From Formicarius rufipectus (Eukaryota > Chordata > Aves > Passeriformes > Formicariidae): DNA of 64,000 nucleotides. How positions within the stretch are numbered: the stretch's first letter is position 1; every line of letters starts with the position of its first letter. The notes below the pieces were generated by a model. That model saw only the letters and a program-made list of their open reading frames with translations. It had not been told where the DNA came from and did no database searches. Positions 1 to 13,838 of this stretch are shown piece by piece. Where the stretch lies: the NCBI GenBank assembly GCA_013399695.1, contig VXAU01000306.1, positions 64,315 to 128,314 of the forward strand, given 5' to 3'. The position numbers and the translations under genes were made by a program.

Positions 1-575
1 ACTTTGATCTTTCATTCTCCTTCACTCCAATTCCACTAAGCAGCCCCATCCTTCTTCCCTAACCTTGCAGTCCTGTTGTAGTCATATCTGTTTGGTCCCT
101 CTGAAGTGGGAGAATCATGTTGGGTGATGGGCTGTAGTGATGGTAGGAGGAAGGGTGTGACTGGCACCAGTTTCAGGGAGGGACATGAACTGCAGATGGT
201 ATTGGGGTAATGTGGGGCTCACAGGATCAATAATACATTATTCAGATTTGTTGAACTCTCATTGGATTCTCCCTGGCTTCAAGGAATGGAACATGTCCAT
301 GGGTTGGGAGATCCAGGAGTTGTAACCTGGCAGGCTGTATGGAGTAGGCACAGTGGGCCCAGGCATGTCATTATGCCTTTGTTTCTTTGAGGGATGAATG
401 TGTTTTGGGGCCTGTCAATAGGGGTGGGGAAGTAACAAGTGGACCTTCTAGAGCTGAGCTCAACCCTCTCACTAACGTAGGCACTGAGGTTTCAACTTGT
501 TTTGAAAACTCAGTTTAGTTTGCTGTTCAACTCCTTTATAATTCCTACTTTTGTTTTGTTTTGTTTTTAACCTAG
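1..575. other. Unclassified, somewhat GC-richer unique sequence
   Basis: This stretch is visibly richer in G and C than the DNA that follows, with many GGG and TGG words. I could not match it to CR1 or any other repeat I know. No open frame of useful length or convincing splice-bounded segment was seen. It ends in a short TTTTG-type run (about 548-568) just before the first CR1 copy. Confidence 0.4.
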
Positions 576-716
576 TTCAAAGGACAGGCGTTGTGGATGC
601 CCCACTCTGGGAGTGTTTAAGGCCAGGTTGGATGGAGCAAGATGTCCTTGTCCACAGCAGGGGGTTTGGAATTTGCTGATCTTTAATGTCCCTTCCAACT
701 CAAGCCATTCTATGAC
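576..716 (+). repeat. CR1 LINE, 3'-end fragment (sense)
   Basis: The segment follows the avian CR1 3' untranslated end in order: 'ttgtggatgcccca', then 'gtttaaggccaggttggatg', 'cagcagggggtttggaat', 'ctttaatgtcccttccaact', and the terminal 'ccattctatgac'. This is the usual outcome of 5' truncation during target-primed reverse transcription. Only the last 140 bases or so are present, so there is no coding potential. Substitutions against the remembered consensus suggest an old copy. Orientation is plus because the terminal octamer-like tail is at the right end. Confidence 0.88.
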
Positions 717-3700
717 ATTGGATGCTTTTTTCCTACTTTAAGAAACATTCCTGTAGACTTTCTCCTTAGTAATCAATGTTACTTCTCCTTCCACAGGTAG
801 TGGAAAAGTTGAAGGAACTATTAAAAAGGAAGATTTAAAGTAATACTTATTTGGTTGAAAAGTTGTCATCACAGAATATGAATTTATATATTTGGGACTA
901 AAACTGAAAATTAATATAATTTCCCCAAATTTGCTTGTGCATTCTTTAAAGACATTATATTCTTTTCATGAGGGGAAAAAACCCCAACCAAAACCCAAGT
1001 ATCCTCTTTTATGTTAAGGCAGTGACAGTCAGAGAGCTCAGAGATTGTCATTCAAAAATTACTCTTCTTTCAAGAGTTTCAGAAATGCAGATGATCTTAT
1101 AAATTTAATTACTTCTATCCTCTTACTGTAAAAAAGAAGTGAAAATATTCAATGGAAAGGCAAAGTCTGCCTTGTCATGTATGTATGTTTCCTTCCTATG
1201 TAGTGAGGTAAAGAGGTAGATGGTATATATTGTTGCCTTAGTATTTCCATTCTAAAGACATGGCAATCTCAGTGGAAATTCCACAAGTGAAATATTTAAC
1301 AGCTGGGTAGTTAGTTCACAAAATAACAATGAGCACCACAAATAATTACCTATGTTTCAAAAATTTATGTAAATGAACCAATATTTGCAGATCTGTGAAG
1401 ACGAAAAGACAGTTGGAGAGCTGGAACAGACAGATGATCATCTGCAAAGACATTACTGTCTAAATTTTATGTGCAATATTTCTTGTAATGCATCTTCGGT
1501 TTGTGTTTGTCTTTTGCGACTTACATTTTCTTGCTATGAGGCCTGCAGAAGGTTTTGTGATGAGAAGATTGATAAGATAGGTCACCTCAGTGAAACTTTT
1601 CATTAATATCCTGAAATCACATATACTCCGTATTTATAAAGAATTCACAAACTAAGTGTTACCATTTTAATTTTTCATGCTGCTTAGAAATGGACAGAGT
1701 GTGTTCAGATAAGGCTGGAAATATTTCATCTTGCTATAGTGCAACTACAATCAAATGAAATGAAATCCATTTCTATCTCAAGGCCAGAGATTGCTTGTTC
1801 ACTTTCTGTAATGTCTAAAATTGTACCCTTTTGACTCAATAGTGAGAGACATTGTAGGGCAAGAATACCTAATTCCAGAATCTTTGAAAATGTAGCTATT
1901 CTTTGTTCTTTGTTTTCTATGTCTCCCACACCTAGATCTATATGAAGAAAGACCCTGATTTCTGTATCTGTACTTGTCTCTCTTTCCTACTATGTAATTG
2001 TTTGAACTGGGAATAAATAAAAGCAGGAAAATTAGTTTTTTTAATGCTTGTACTGGAAATTTAATAAAATAATATATCTTTAAGGCTGTACTGCAATGAT
2101 GATTTCTAGATTAATAGTATATAACTGTGCCCAGTAGAGAAGGAAGTAAAAATGCAGTAAATAATGAAGAGAGACTAACAGGTGAACTTCTTGATACTGC
2201 TTTTCTAGTAAAACATTCTGTATTTTGCCCCAATGACTTATTTGTCACTTCAGCTGGGGTACTAAAATTGAACAGGAATGTCTTGGTGTGTATGAAGCTG
2301 CCATCTGACAATATCCATATGGCTAGATATTGTATCTCATGATGCTTTGTACTGTGGAAATGTCAGTATATATCAAGCAGAATAAAATCATTGCATTATC
2401 CATCATACCAAAATATTTATTTAGACAAAATCCATTGTTTCCCTAAATTATATAAATAATGGAAAAAGAGACAAATTTCAAGTACTTATCTTACAAGACC
2501 CCTTTCTCGACAAAAATGTCCTCTCCTGAAGCATTTTTATTGTGTTTCAGGTCTTAGTTCAATAATTTATCTTCCTGAATATACAAAAACACTGAATATT
2601 TTAGAACTGGTAGCCTTTTCTTTATTCTCTTTGCTTTCTTCATTTCAGTGTTTTTAGGCTTTGTTCTTTGAATCACTGCTGACTTGCATGTTAGGACTTC
2701 TAAAGAAATCTACATCTCACCTTGGGAACACAAGCGGGCTAATTTGCCACTTAATATGAAAGTAAAATAAATTACCTTTTACTAAGTATTTCTTGTTTTG
2801 GTTTCCATGAAGCATCATGGGGAAATAATGAACGCAATTTCTTTTGTAAGAAGTTTGGGTCTGACCATTAGCCTTAATCAGTAGAGAAAATAGATAGAAC
2901 AAAAAGGAGTCAGAGTCCGTCAGATTGTGTTGTACTAAATATCACTTGAGAGTATGTATGTTGAGAGCCTGACTGCAGTCTCTTGTGAGCTGTTCTTCAA
3001 TCTTTGCCCAACATCTGTAATTTAGACCTGGGGAGTGAAATCAATTTCTCTTGCAGGTCTGCTGGTTGCACAAAACAGCACCATCAGTACAAAGGGAATT
3101 GTCTCTGCTCTCATCAGACTGTCAATGTACTGTTGTATTCCAGGATCTTGCACATTTGAGATTAGGAAAGGAAGGGAAGAAAAACAAGTGACTTTTCTTG
3201 CAGCTCTTTTAGCTCCTCAGAATGTGTGACTGGAAGGAGATCAGAGAAGTGCTAGCCCTTCCAGCACGGCTTCTCAGGTTACCACAGTACTTTGTAAACA
3301 GGCTCTTTTGGCTCTGTCTTGTAGTTCAGTGACTCATATTCCTCCTTACAATGAGCACCTGCACATCTGTGTGGCTGCTCTGAGATGATTCATCAAATGA
3401 GGAAAAATAAGTAAAAACTTCATAAGCAATTCAGAAACAATGCGGTGATGAAATAAGCATTTAGGATCCTTCTAAAGGCGTAATATCTATCCTGTGAGAG
3501 GGGAAGAAGAAATCATTGTTTTCTATTTTAGTTCTTGATTATTTCTATTCTTATTTCAATTTAGAGTTTGCATTGTTAGTGTCTCTTACTACCTGTGTCT
3601 GGTTTTAGGGTGTTCCAGCCAACCTGATTTGAATTTCATGTAGGGGCTGTTTTTTTGGATCATGTATTAAGTGAAGATAAACCAGTAACTGTGGCTTCTG

Positions 3701-6700
3701 TGGAGCTGGAACTTTAAGGGAAAATAAATTTAGCTTTAATGTCTGAACAGAAACATCTCCATCTTTAAAGTGACTACTGTCATCAATGTTTGCCTGACTT
3801 AAGGATGTATTATAGTTCATAAGAGATAGCAAGTGTTAAAACCAAAACAAACTGATATTACACCTTTGATTTTTTTTTTTCCTGCTTAATGTATGACAGG
3901 CATATTGCTTCAGTAAACAGTATGCTTCTCCATATCCTCATATTAATTCAATATCCTGGAGGACTCAGGAAAATGAGCAGTTTGAATCATTCATTGAAGG
4001 ATAAACAGAAATATTATAAATAGCAAGTTGACAGGAAACTATCTGAATTTTCCAATATTCCTACGAATTGCTACTGTTTACTCTAGAATTGTTTTTAATC
4101 AATGCTATTATATCTATCAGGAAAACTGCATTTATAAGGAGTTCGAGCCTCTCTGATCAATTAACACATTCCTCTTCACGATTTTTACAGGTTTTGTTTG
4201 TTCTTGAGTATGTCAAATGATAGTGGAAAGAGTTGTTCAAATACTGGATCTAACTATTACTTTTTCTGGGTATAAAACCTAATCTGTGATAGTGTCTTTA
4301 TATTTCAGAGGAAAGTAATAATTGAAGAAAAACTTCTGTTATATATTTGTCTGAAGTTTCTCAAATGAGAGCCCTCATGTGCAAAGGCAAGATTGAAGAG
4401 GAAACTAAGGCTTCAGATAGAAGGACTACAGTGTATAGCCTTAATGGCCTTTCTGAAATGCAAACTGATATGTTGTCAGTGGTGATAATTGGGAGATCTG
4501 CAAAAGCTCACCCCTAATCAGAGATAAAGCACAAAAATCTGAGTACCTCTTGTTTGTCATCTGGATAAGGCACCAAAGGAAATAAGCTATTCTTCAGTTC
4601 TTGGTGTCTTCAAATTAAGTCTCAAAGATTTTGGCTAAAATGTGCCTTCCAAAAAGGTGAAATACAAATAGGCTAATAGAGCAAAACATAAGTTGGATCT
4701 TGATTCTTAATGAACATATAGGACACTAAATCTTTGGAACATATCCAGTCTTTGGAGCTGTGTTGGAGAAGTTTAGGAAAAGCAAAATAGATACAGCAAT
4801 TCTAGTGACTGAGGTGATGTTGCCATGTCATGGGAGAAAACCTGACTTCTAGTAACAGTTACTCAGTTCATTGGAAGTCTTAGAACTTTAATTTAATAGA
4901 GTTGTAGTCTGGGCAACTTGTTGTTATCTTTAGTTGCCCTTTACAGCCCTACAACCACCAGTACTCTGCAGTTTAATCTTCACCAAGGCCTTACCCTAAC
5001 CCAAAAGGCATACACGATCTTCTACATTATATAGGCTCTCAGGGAAAAGATGGACCATTAGACTATACTTTACAAATGTGTTATGCTGTTGTTTGTCCAT
5101 CTCAAGAACATTGGTAGCAAATCCTTTTTCCAGAGGAGAGATTTAGGTTGGAAGTACTGAACACTCCCTGTGGCTTTCTGCTTCAGTAGTGGCTCTGACT
5201 GGAGCTTGTCAGGTTTTGTGGCTTCTAAACTTCAAGGATGAAAGTATTTATTTGTCTCTTTCTCTCCTAATATGATTCTTGCAGTTTCTTCTCATAGTTG
5301 GCTCCATGAGAATATGCACTTCTAGGCTTCATCTTGCAAACTAATTTCATTCTTCAAAGGAAACATTTTACTTGCTTTTGTAAACTACCAAGCTTTAGAT
5401 CATTGTCTTTTTAATGATACAGAAATTCCTTCTGGATATGCAAGTGTTTAAAAGTAAATTCTCTTTATGTTGAATTTAACCATTCATGCCCTTGCTATAT
5501 GACGTTACTGGTGGACCAATGATAGCTGATGGTATTGTTTTCTGCTCCTTCCCAAGAGCAATCAAGTTCCAGAACTTTACCAGTCGGTGCCAGAATCAAG
5601 CTGTCTACATAGTTACCGCTGAAAACATCCATTCTACTAAATATCAGAGGCATAGAACAAGTTAAATACATGCATAGCTGTGCTGAGCCCTACAAGTGAT
5701 GTATTCAAATTGAATTCACTTACCTTTCATATATTTGATCACTGTTTGTAATTATTTACTGATTTTTTTAAATGTGTCTTGTTACAATACCCTGCTTTTC
5801 TGTGCTGTTCTATCTTACCATTTTACTTCATTTTGTAAGTAAATGTGCTGCAATATAAAAAGACCTGCTACACAAAAATCTGTTATTTTGGCAAGTTTTT
5901 AGTTGCCTATAAACCTGTCCTAGACACATTGCAAAGAGATGTGCCTATATGGATATTTTTAAGGAAGCTAAGGCAAAGGTATTAAAAGGAAATACACAAA
6001 AAAAATTAGTCTGTGTGTTTCATGGTACATCCTCACTGTACAAAATTTCTTGATGAAAGAAACATTTATTTAGGAGCTGCTGCTTCTCATTTCGTTATGT
6101 ATGTTTATAAAAATTCTTGACAGTGCCCTTCAGACTACTAGAATTTGTTTTCATTTTTCTGGGGGAAATTTCAAGTTTGATTTATTTGTGTAACACTTAT
6201 TTGTCCCAGTACTTCATGTTCACTTAATCTGTAAACTGGAAAGTTTCTTACTATTTTTTGTTGCAGTCCATTCATATTTAATGTGTTTTATTAGGGAATA
6301 GAATTTGGTGTTTCATGTCTAGTGTTATCATTTAATATCTTTCTAGCTCAATATGACTTCTAAATATGACTCTGAATATGAACAAAAAAAATCTTGAGAG
6401 GTCATGTAATTATATTTTTTTAATGTAAAAAAAAATCATCTAAATGCAGCTGAGAAATATGTAAATGAGTTTTTATTTTCTGTCAAATTCCTCAGAATTT
6501 CTTTAACCAGTTTTAATTTTGCTTTCCATGGTTACTTAAGCTTCAAAGGGTTCCATGTTTTGCATGTTCTTCTATTTGCCTCATTAGTGTTTACAAAATG
6601 TTAGTTTGGGTTGCTGATGAAGACCTGGCCCATTTGTGAATGTAGGCTTATCCTTCATGGGGCATTTGGTTTACATCAGCATTTTGCTACATTGGTAGAT

Positions 6701-7637
6701 CTGGTTACTCTTTGATATATGAAGGGTGTTTGTTCCCTTATTGTCTCATTTGAATTTAGGGGGAAGCAGGCAAAGCAGTAGCAAGATAGAGTGACCATAG
6801 GTTTGAAACTGTCTGTAGTATTCTTTTTTTTCTTCATCCTATTTGCCCTTCATTTGCAGTAGCTGATAAAAGGAGTAATCTGGAAAATTTACTCACTAGG
6901 TAAACTAATTACTCCTTTCACTCTTTCACCTGTTGGATTTCTGTAGTGATTATGAAAGAGCAGGCAGATCTATCCTGCAGTTGTCTCAGACTGCTAGCTC
7001 GCAGATCCTCCAGCAATTAACAGTCTGCCCAAAGCTGGAGTTGATTGAGTCCTTATAGATAGTTTGGGGGTCTGTTGTGGGGGTGATCTGTTTGTTTGGT
7101 TTTATTTTCAGTCTGTACTAGCATTTTGGTAACTGTTGTTTCTGTAGAAGCTATAGAAACTAACATAAGATGTGGGGTATGGGCACAGGATGTGGACAAA
7201 TGATGTTCAATTAGACAGGGAGAGGAAAGAAAATCATCTAAAACCAGACTCTCATTGAAGATAGGGGTATTTTTAAACTCTTTAACACTTATATGGGGTT
7301 CTTGACTATCCCATAGGCTCAAATTGTTGTCTATCTTCAATGAGCAGGAAGAATAACACCTTGAGAGAGGTTCTGAAGAGATCTTGGATGGGGAAAACAA
7401 GTCATGTTGTCAGTGTTTTGACTCTTCTTTGGCATTCTGCATGCCATGGGGGAAAATTATTGATCTTTAATAGTAGCTATGAGAGAAAAGATGAATAATA
7501 TGAAATAAAGTACACATAACTGACTTTTCATTTATATACCAAAGCACACACAAAATAATAGAGCACTGAAGAAGAACAAAAAATTAATGTGGATCCATAG
7601 AAAGCTATCGGATGTGACTGGCTTTTAGACAAGCTTT
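717..7637. other. Unique AT-rich DNA without recognisable genes
   Basis: I found no repeat family, RNA gene or convincing exon here. Several short open frames exist, the longest 115 codons on the minus strand (7053-7400), which is within what chance gives in DNA this AT-rich. A segment after 1387 has a reasonable acceptor ('ccaatatttgcag') and an acidic open frame but no matching donor. Confidence 0.5.
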
Positions 7638-7744
7638 AAAAAAAAACCCCAAAACAACAAAACAAAAACTAAACTAAACAAAAAAAATCCACAAAAAAAA
7701 CAAAACAAAAAAAAACACAACAAAAAAAACCCAAAACACCAAAA
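7638..7744. repeat. A-rich low-complexity tract
   Basis: About 107 bases made almost only of A with scattered C, in units such as 'aaaacaaaac' and 'aaaaaaaacccaaaac'. It could be the degraded poly-A or A-rich tail of a retrotransposed sequence, but no recognisable body precedes it, so it is annotated only as low complexity. Confidence 0.85.
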
Positions 7745-10577
7745 TCGAGCTATATCCAGTAACAAGGCTTTTTACTTTTCTATTTTTATTATTTGGAAAA
7801 GGCTAATTACAGCTTATCACACATAGTTACAGCTGTAATTATTATTTATCTTGACCTTTTTGCAGGATAATTCAAATCTCCAGCTGTTCTCAGTGATTAC
7901 AAACACAGCTCGTGTAGTCAATAATTTTTTTTACATTTAGAAGGTCTTGTGAATTCTAAGTAGTGAACAAAACTTTTGGTCTCTTTATGTGCACGTTTCA
8001 CAACTTTTCAAAGAACTGTATTAAGATTCTGTTCAACAATATTTCATGATACAGAGACATAACTGCTCTATGAGCAGTATCAATTTGTCAAACTGCTCAG
8101 TTGTATGAAGGCTTTAAAAACAATACAGTAAGTTTGAAGAGGGTGTATTTCAGGTAGTTTTATATACTTGGCTCACTCCATTGTTTTTGGACTAAACCTC
8201 ACTATATACCTGCAGACGCAAGTTCTGGTATACAGAACCCCTGCAGGACACAGCTGAGCCCCTCTGCTGAGATGATGGTGCCCCTGGGAGGACTCATTTA
8301 AGAAAGGACAAAACTACCAGATAGAGAAAGAGTAGTGAGGAAAAAAACTGCCTGAATGTGGTTTCAGTATTTTACTTCAAATATCGTTCCCAAACAAACT
8401 TTTTTTAAATATTCCATTAGAACATAAGATTGATGTTCATTATTTCAAGATTTCAGTTCAAGAAGTACCTTAATTTGCTAAGGTTAAGTTCTTGAATGTA
8501 TATGTTTTTCAAAAGGACCCCTTCAGATGAACAATGATATAACCAATGATATAAAACCCATGTTTCAACTCTGCAAGAGAAAAACATGATTTTGAATTTA
8601 CTTCAATTTTCCCCTCTCTTCTACAGAAATATTTCCTGAGAAGACAGCATCTCCAACTAACATTCCCTATCATGTGTCTATCTTAAAAATATTTCTTTTC
8701 AAATTCATCCTTTTTTTCTCATTCTATACTGAGATTTGTTCGGTTTCTGTCAGGCCGTGCTGGCAGAGGTTCATTATCTGCTGCCCAGAGGTTGCCCCAC
8801 TGAACCAGTAAGAAAAAGTTCCTCATAATTTGATTGCTCCCTCAGCTGGGCAGAAATCTCCAAGAGTAGCTCCAGGCCCTTGTTTTCACTAACACAGCAG
8901 GGGAGTCTGTTATCCTGCATGCAGTAGAACTACTGAGGTGAAAAGGCTAAATTCAAGTCCCTCTTTTGATCTTCATTTTAGAGATGCTGTTATTGTAAGA
9001 TACCTAATGATTAGAAAAATCTTTAATCTAATGAGTGTGTTTTGTTTTGTTTTTTACTGTCTAGTCTGGCATCAACCTATTAGAAATACAGGTTTTTTCC
9101 TCCCTTTCTTTAATGGTGTGTTTGGTTTGGTGTTCAGTACATCTGAATATTAACATTATTATTTAAACTTAGTATGTCATGAATTATATTAGAGTGTTCC
9201 TGAACTTAAAGGACTATGAAATGTGAATTCTGGATAACAGGCTTTCTATATGAACATACAAAAGGTAGATAGTAATGCACCCATTAACTTATCTGAATAG
9301 CTATTCAAAGAGCTCTGTAGTGAAGGATGAACTCAAAAGTTAACTATGTATTTTTTTGATTGAATATTCAAAAATACTCTCTGAGAGTAGTAGACAAAAT
9401 AAATATTTTTTAAAGAAAATATCCAGATGTGTTGCTGATGCTTATCTGTAAATTCTGTTTAAATCAAAGAGCCAAAGGGGGTAAATAAAATATATCTACA
9501 GTTTTCAGTAAGCTGAATCCTGTGACTACTGTTTCACTAAGCAAAAGCATTATTATATCAAATAAACAATATCAGAAAGCACTAAAAAAACTACCTGGAA
9601 AGGGAACAGAATAAATTAATCTAGTTGAAAACAGTTTTGTGTCAGTTCTGGAGTTTCAGAAAACAAATCAATGAATACCTCACCCATGGTCCACTAGCTT
9701 AGGTCTTCTAAGGGAAACACTGAACAAATTCAGATGCTGAGATATTGAAGTTTAATCTTGATTTTTAATATATGATACTAGGCAAAGTTAAATGTCTAAC
9801 TACCAGTTGCTAAGAAGATAATAAGTAATACGGCTTCCTAATTGAAGTACTGGAGAAGATGTGTTCACTTGTTTGACCGCAGTGTGGTCCAGAGGATTTG
9901 GTAAACCTAGTCTTAGATTAATATACTAAATTCCAGGATTAAAANATCACTGTTAAAAATCTTATGCTTTAGGATATTCTTTTCTTAGAGAATTATATGA
10001 CCAGTTTAATCTTCCTTGTTGTAAATCAAAATGATAACTTTTATTTGCATTAATATAAGTCTAGATATCTTGCAATGTCTTTCCTATAGTTTCATTTTTA
10101 CTTTCTAATAATTTACGTCCTTTAAATATTTTTATTATTTCATCATTTCAGTCACTCAAATCCTTGTGACATAGAATCAGATATCACAATAATTGTGAAA
10201 TGCAGTGCATTATATACATTTAGAGTGGCCAATGTATTTTCCACATATAAATGTGTTAATGAAGTATTGTAGTGACTTGCCAGGAAGTTGGAATGAACAT
10301 GGAATAAATGAAACATAGAAGTAGATACATTGATTGCTAACTCTGTCTTCAGAAATGTTCTATGATGTTTTGGAACTTTCTCATGTCAGCACTGTGTTCT
10401 ATTAAAAAGAAATAATTAAACCAGATGACTTTCTTATTACTTGTGAGCCTTTTGGGGGAAATAAGCGAGAGAGGGCAGGCTTCTTCCTGAGTGTGAGTCT
10501 TGTGCTTGACTTCTAACGCTTTTGTGGTACTGTAAAAACATCTCATATTGCTGCAGTCTGAGAGACACTATTGCTTC
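7745..10577. other. Unique AT-rich DNA; one ambiguous base
   Basis: No gene or repeat was recognised. There is a single N at 9945. The 8740-8930 stretch is a little richer in G and C but shows no family resemblance. Confidence 0.45.
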
Positions 10578-10690
10578 TGATATCTGCTGTTGGATCACAT
10601 CTAGAATAGTGCATCCAGCTGTGGGCAACAATACAGGTAAAATATTGATAAACTAAAGAAAGCTCCATCTAAGTATGAGGTGGGTGAATG
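10578..10690 (+). repeat. Probable degraded CR1 fragment (sense)
   Basis: The words 'ggatcacatctagaatagtg', 'catccagctgtgggcaaca', 'attgataaactaaagaaag' and 'tatgaggtggg' occur in the order found in CR1 near the end of ORF2 and the 3' UTR. Compare the common form: 'acatctggaatactg', 'tccagttctgggc', 'gataaactggagaa'. Divergence is high and gaps are needed, so this could be a coincidence of short words. Confidence 0.4.
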
Positions 10691-11775
10691 TAAACTTTAA
10701 TTCAAGGTTCCCTTAGACCAGTTCCAGAAGAGATCTATCTCCCACTTGTATGGACAGGTATACTTTAAGAGAAAAGTTAAGTACATTAATTTAACCTGAT
10801 AACTTGGTTTATTTGAGAAAAATGTGAGCTCTGCAGTAGAAGTATAAGTTTCTTTGAGCAGACCTTAGTTGTCAGACATTAACAATTACATTTGAAGCAA
10901 AGTTATAACCGGTGTTAATAGAAAAATAGAGCTGTAATAGCCAATACAAAGCTGATAACAATTTATAAGTTTTTAGTTAGTCTTTTCAGGTGTGATCTTC
11001 CGATCAACTGAGTGGCTGACTGATCCTTTTTTTAATGTATAAATTAATAAATGAATAGATATTGAGGCAAGATAAGAATGATTCATGCTTGTAGAACAGC
11101 AAATGTAACTTTGGTATTGCAGAGAAAATGCCTCAAAGTAACTACAAGCTGATGCAAAACATATCTCATAATAGTACTTTTTTTTTTTTTCTCATAAAAC
11201 TGATTTTAATTTGTTGTTGTTTCTTTCTTTGAGATTTACTGTTTTTCCAGGTGATCAGGTACTTGAGGTTTCTTTAACCCCCTTTGATGTTTCTACCTTC
11301 AACTTAAATTAGTTGCAATAAATCAAGTAATACAATGTGTCTATTAATATTGAATGACATGAGCAAGCCTCCATCGGGACTACAAAGAGATGGTATTAGG
11401 ATGTGCTTTAACAGATATATTGACAGATTTTTTTTTCATACCCATTCAGATGGCTGATATCTTCAACAAAAGTTTCCCTAATTGACATCTGCATACATTA
11501 TGAAACTACTGATTATTTTTTTCCCCACCTTCCACCTATTCAATCAGATGTTTAATCAGTCAGGCTGTTTGTGGCATTTCCATGTCATGTATAACAAAAA
11601 AGAAAAAGCAAAAGGACAACTTCTGTTGTAACAATCTCAAGAAAAAGTACCCTTCTGAAATTACTGGATTTCAGAAATTAAATAGGACATCTAGATATAC
11701 TTAACAGACTGATACTAGTAATACAGCATAACACTACAGTCACATGGATGTGATTTCCAGAAACAAGAAAAACAA
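10691..11775. other. Unique AT-rich DNA
   Basis: Nothing recognisable was found. It separates two plus-strand CR1-like fragments but shows no CR1 sequence itself, so the two are probably independent copies or remnants with the middle lost. Confidence 0.4.
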
Positions 11776-11905
11776 GTGAGAACAAGCCAGCATGGATTTA
11801 CCCAGAATAAATCAAACCTGGCCAACTTGATTGCTTTCTGTGAAGAGATATCTAGTCTGTGGACCAAGGGTGAACAGTGTATGCAAGATAGCATCACTTA
11901 TTTCA
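11776..11905 (+). pseudogene. CR1 ORF2 reverse-transcriptase relic
   Basis: Translation in the frame starting at 11776 gives 'SQHGFTQNKSNLANLIAF', which matches the CR1-family reverse-transcriptase motif of the form Q-H-G-F-x-x-x-x-S-x-x-x-N-L-I-x-F that lies before the catalytic FADD region. It is followed by a degenerate form of the 'VDKG..' segment. After about 40 residues the match is lost, so the piece is a short internal fragment with no catalytic residues. It is not a functional gene. The frame stays open to 12069, but the rest does not look like CR1. The call rests on motif recognition, not on an alignment. Confidence 0.75.
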
Positions 11906-13756
11906 AAGATATACAAAAGTCAGTATTTTGTCAGTCTCTATATGAATTTCTAAATCCATGTTCTTTATCTCCCTCCTCACTTATATCACAGTTACTCTTA
12001 AAATTTTCAAGGTTTCCATGCTACAAAAAATCACTGCACACGAGTATAAATTCATATGACAGTGAATAATGGGTGATTGTATTTTCTGTGCAGTTTATTG
12101 TGCTCTCTGTAATGTCAGTCATTATTCTATCTGACATGGATAGCATTTTCAGATTGATGTGTTTAAAATTAATGAGGCATTTCTTTGCTCAGAGCAGAAG
12201 GAACATTCTTCTGTATGAATTAGGTAGATGAATTAGTAAAAATCAACAATTTTTAGAGTTTTGTGATTTTCTTCTTTCTAGCAATGCATCTTAACTGTTA
12301 GAGGTTGAAGGAACTGCATGACTGGAATACAAAATTCCAATAAAAAAGATTTCTTAAAAAGTAAAAAAAAAAATTATGGCATTCTACAAGGATGAAAAAG
12401 GAAGAGTTTAATGATATGCATCAGCTTTTCAGCATAGAAAAACAAATTTTAAAGTTAGCCAACTGTGTATATTTTCCTTGCCTTCCTATGTACGGAAGCT
12501 GCTGATTGCAGAGAATCACATATGAAATGAGTTTGACTGAGAACATACAGATTATGGAAATACTTGAGATGAAAATGGACATTCACCTTCAACTCTAAAT
12601 GGCTTCAGGTGTAGCTCTTATTAAATGGACCACGTGAGAAGTGGAGAAAAATTTGAGGCAGAAAAACTTTGAATACAGAAGGATTGAGGGTATTTGGTAT
12701 TTTATTGTTGTTTGCAAATAGTTTTACTAATTTGTTTTTCATTATAGTAAAATTTGTATATTAAAAAGGATCAGAGTCTTCAGATCCTGTCTTTAAATAT
12801 CAGTCTTGGAATTGAAATGCACCCTATGATTTCCTAGTGAGGTCTACATATGTAACAGATACACTAGACTATTGTAACTTCATAAAGTCTTTACATGTAA
12901 ACAGACTGCAATGACACCCAGCTATATGCATTCTTTAGTTTATTTTTCTAACAAAATTATTCTCTGAATGTTATTTATTTCATTGGATTTGCATTTGGGA
13001 AAATTTATTGCTTTCCATTTTATGTTGTTTTCATCTGATAATCCTTTTATAGAAGAATCTCTGTAACTGTTCTAGTTTCTTGATTTCAGTAAAGCAGGAC
13101 TGTTTACACCAGATTAATCTAGGAGTGTTCTTTGCTATTTTTGAGAGATTTCATTCAATTATATGACAATCTGTGGCACTAGTTTTTAACACAGCATCTT
13201 CACTCCTAAAAAGTGCCTGCATAATTATTTCCAGGAAATAAAACAAGCTCGATTTGACCGTGTGCACAGTAGCTTCTCTTACCTGCAAACATTCAGTGTG
13301 CTCATTAGCTTGGATATAGTGCTATGTTAGCTACAGTTTGAGGTCTCTGACTCGGAGCTGGCCTAGGGCAATAATGTGCAAAACAGGCAAGTTTTTATTT
13401 AACCACATGCATATTCTTATGCTTACATTTTATTTATTAAGATAGTTGGTAAAAATAGTTCCATTCTTGTAAAATTCCTTCTGTATGCACATGTGTATGT
13501 GTGTCTATATACACTTGCAAGCATATATTGGACTATTATGATCTGGATGTTAAGGTGTTGGTTTTAATGATTTAGGCAATAATGCCACTGTTCTGAAGTA
13601 AAAGGGTGAGCTGTTAAGTCAATTAAATATTTGTGCATATTAATTTTTTTTCACATGTGATGTCATGGTACAGGATGAAGCACATGCTAGTTTTATGAAA
13701 AGGCAAGTAAGTAATGTGTTTTTCAACACAGAAGTTCCAGCAGAGATGTGTAGGAT
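11906..13756. other. Unique AT-rich DNA
   Basis: No gene, repeat family or structured RNA was recognised. Short A runs occur near 12360. Confidence 0.4.
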
Positions 13757-13838
13757 GTAGTTTGAATGTTCTACACAAGTGGGTAACTTGTGTAGTTTGA
13801 ATGTTTTACACAGGTGGATAACTAAGTGGGTAACTTAG
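13757..13838. repeat. 35-bp tandem duplication plus partial third unit
   Basis: The unit beginning 'gtagtttgaatgtt' at 13757-13791 is repeated at 13792-13826 with a few substitutions ('ctacacaagtgggtaact' against 'ttacacaggtggataact'). A partial copy of the unit end, 'tgggtaactta', follows. This is a simple local duplication of a kind that slippage or unequal exchange produces. Confidence 0.85.

Noticed and set aside
7053..7400. 115-codon minus-strand frame, Ser-rich, with a good acceptor-like start
   Set aside because: By a rough stop-frequency estimate about two frames of this length are expected by chance in the window, and no donor or family match was found.
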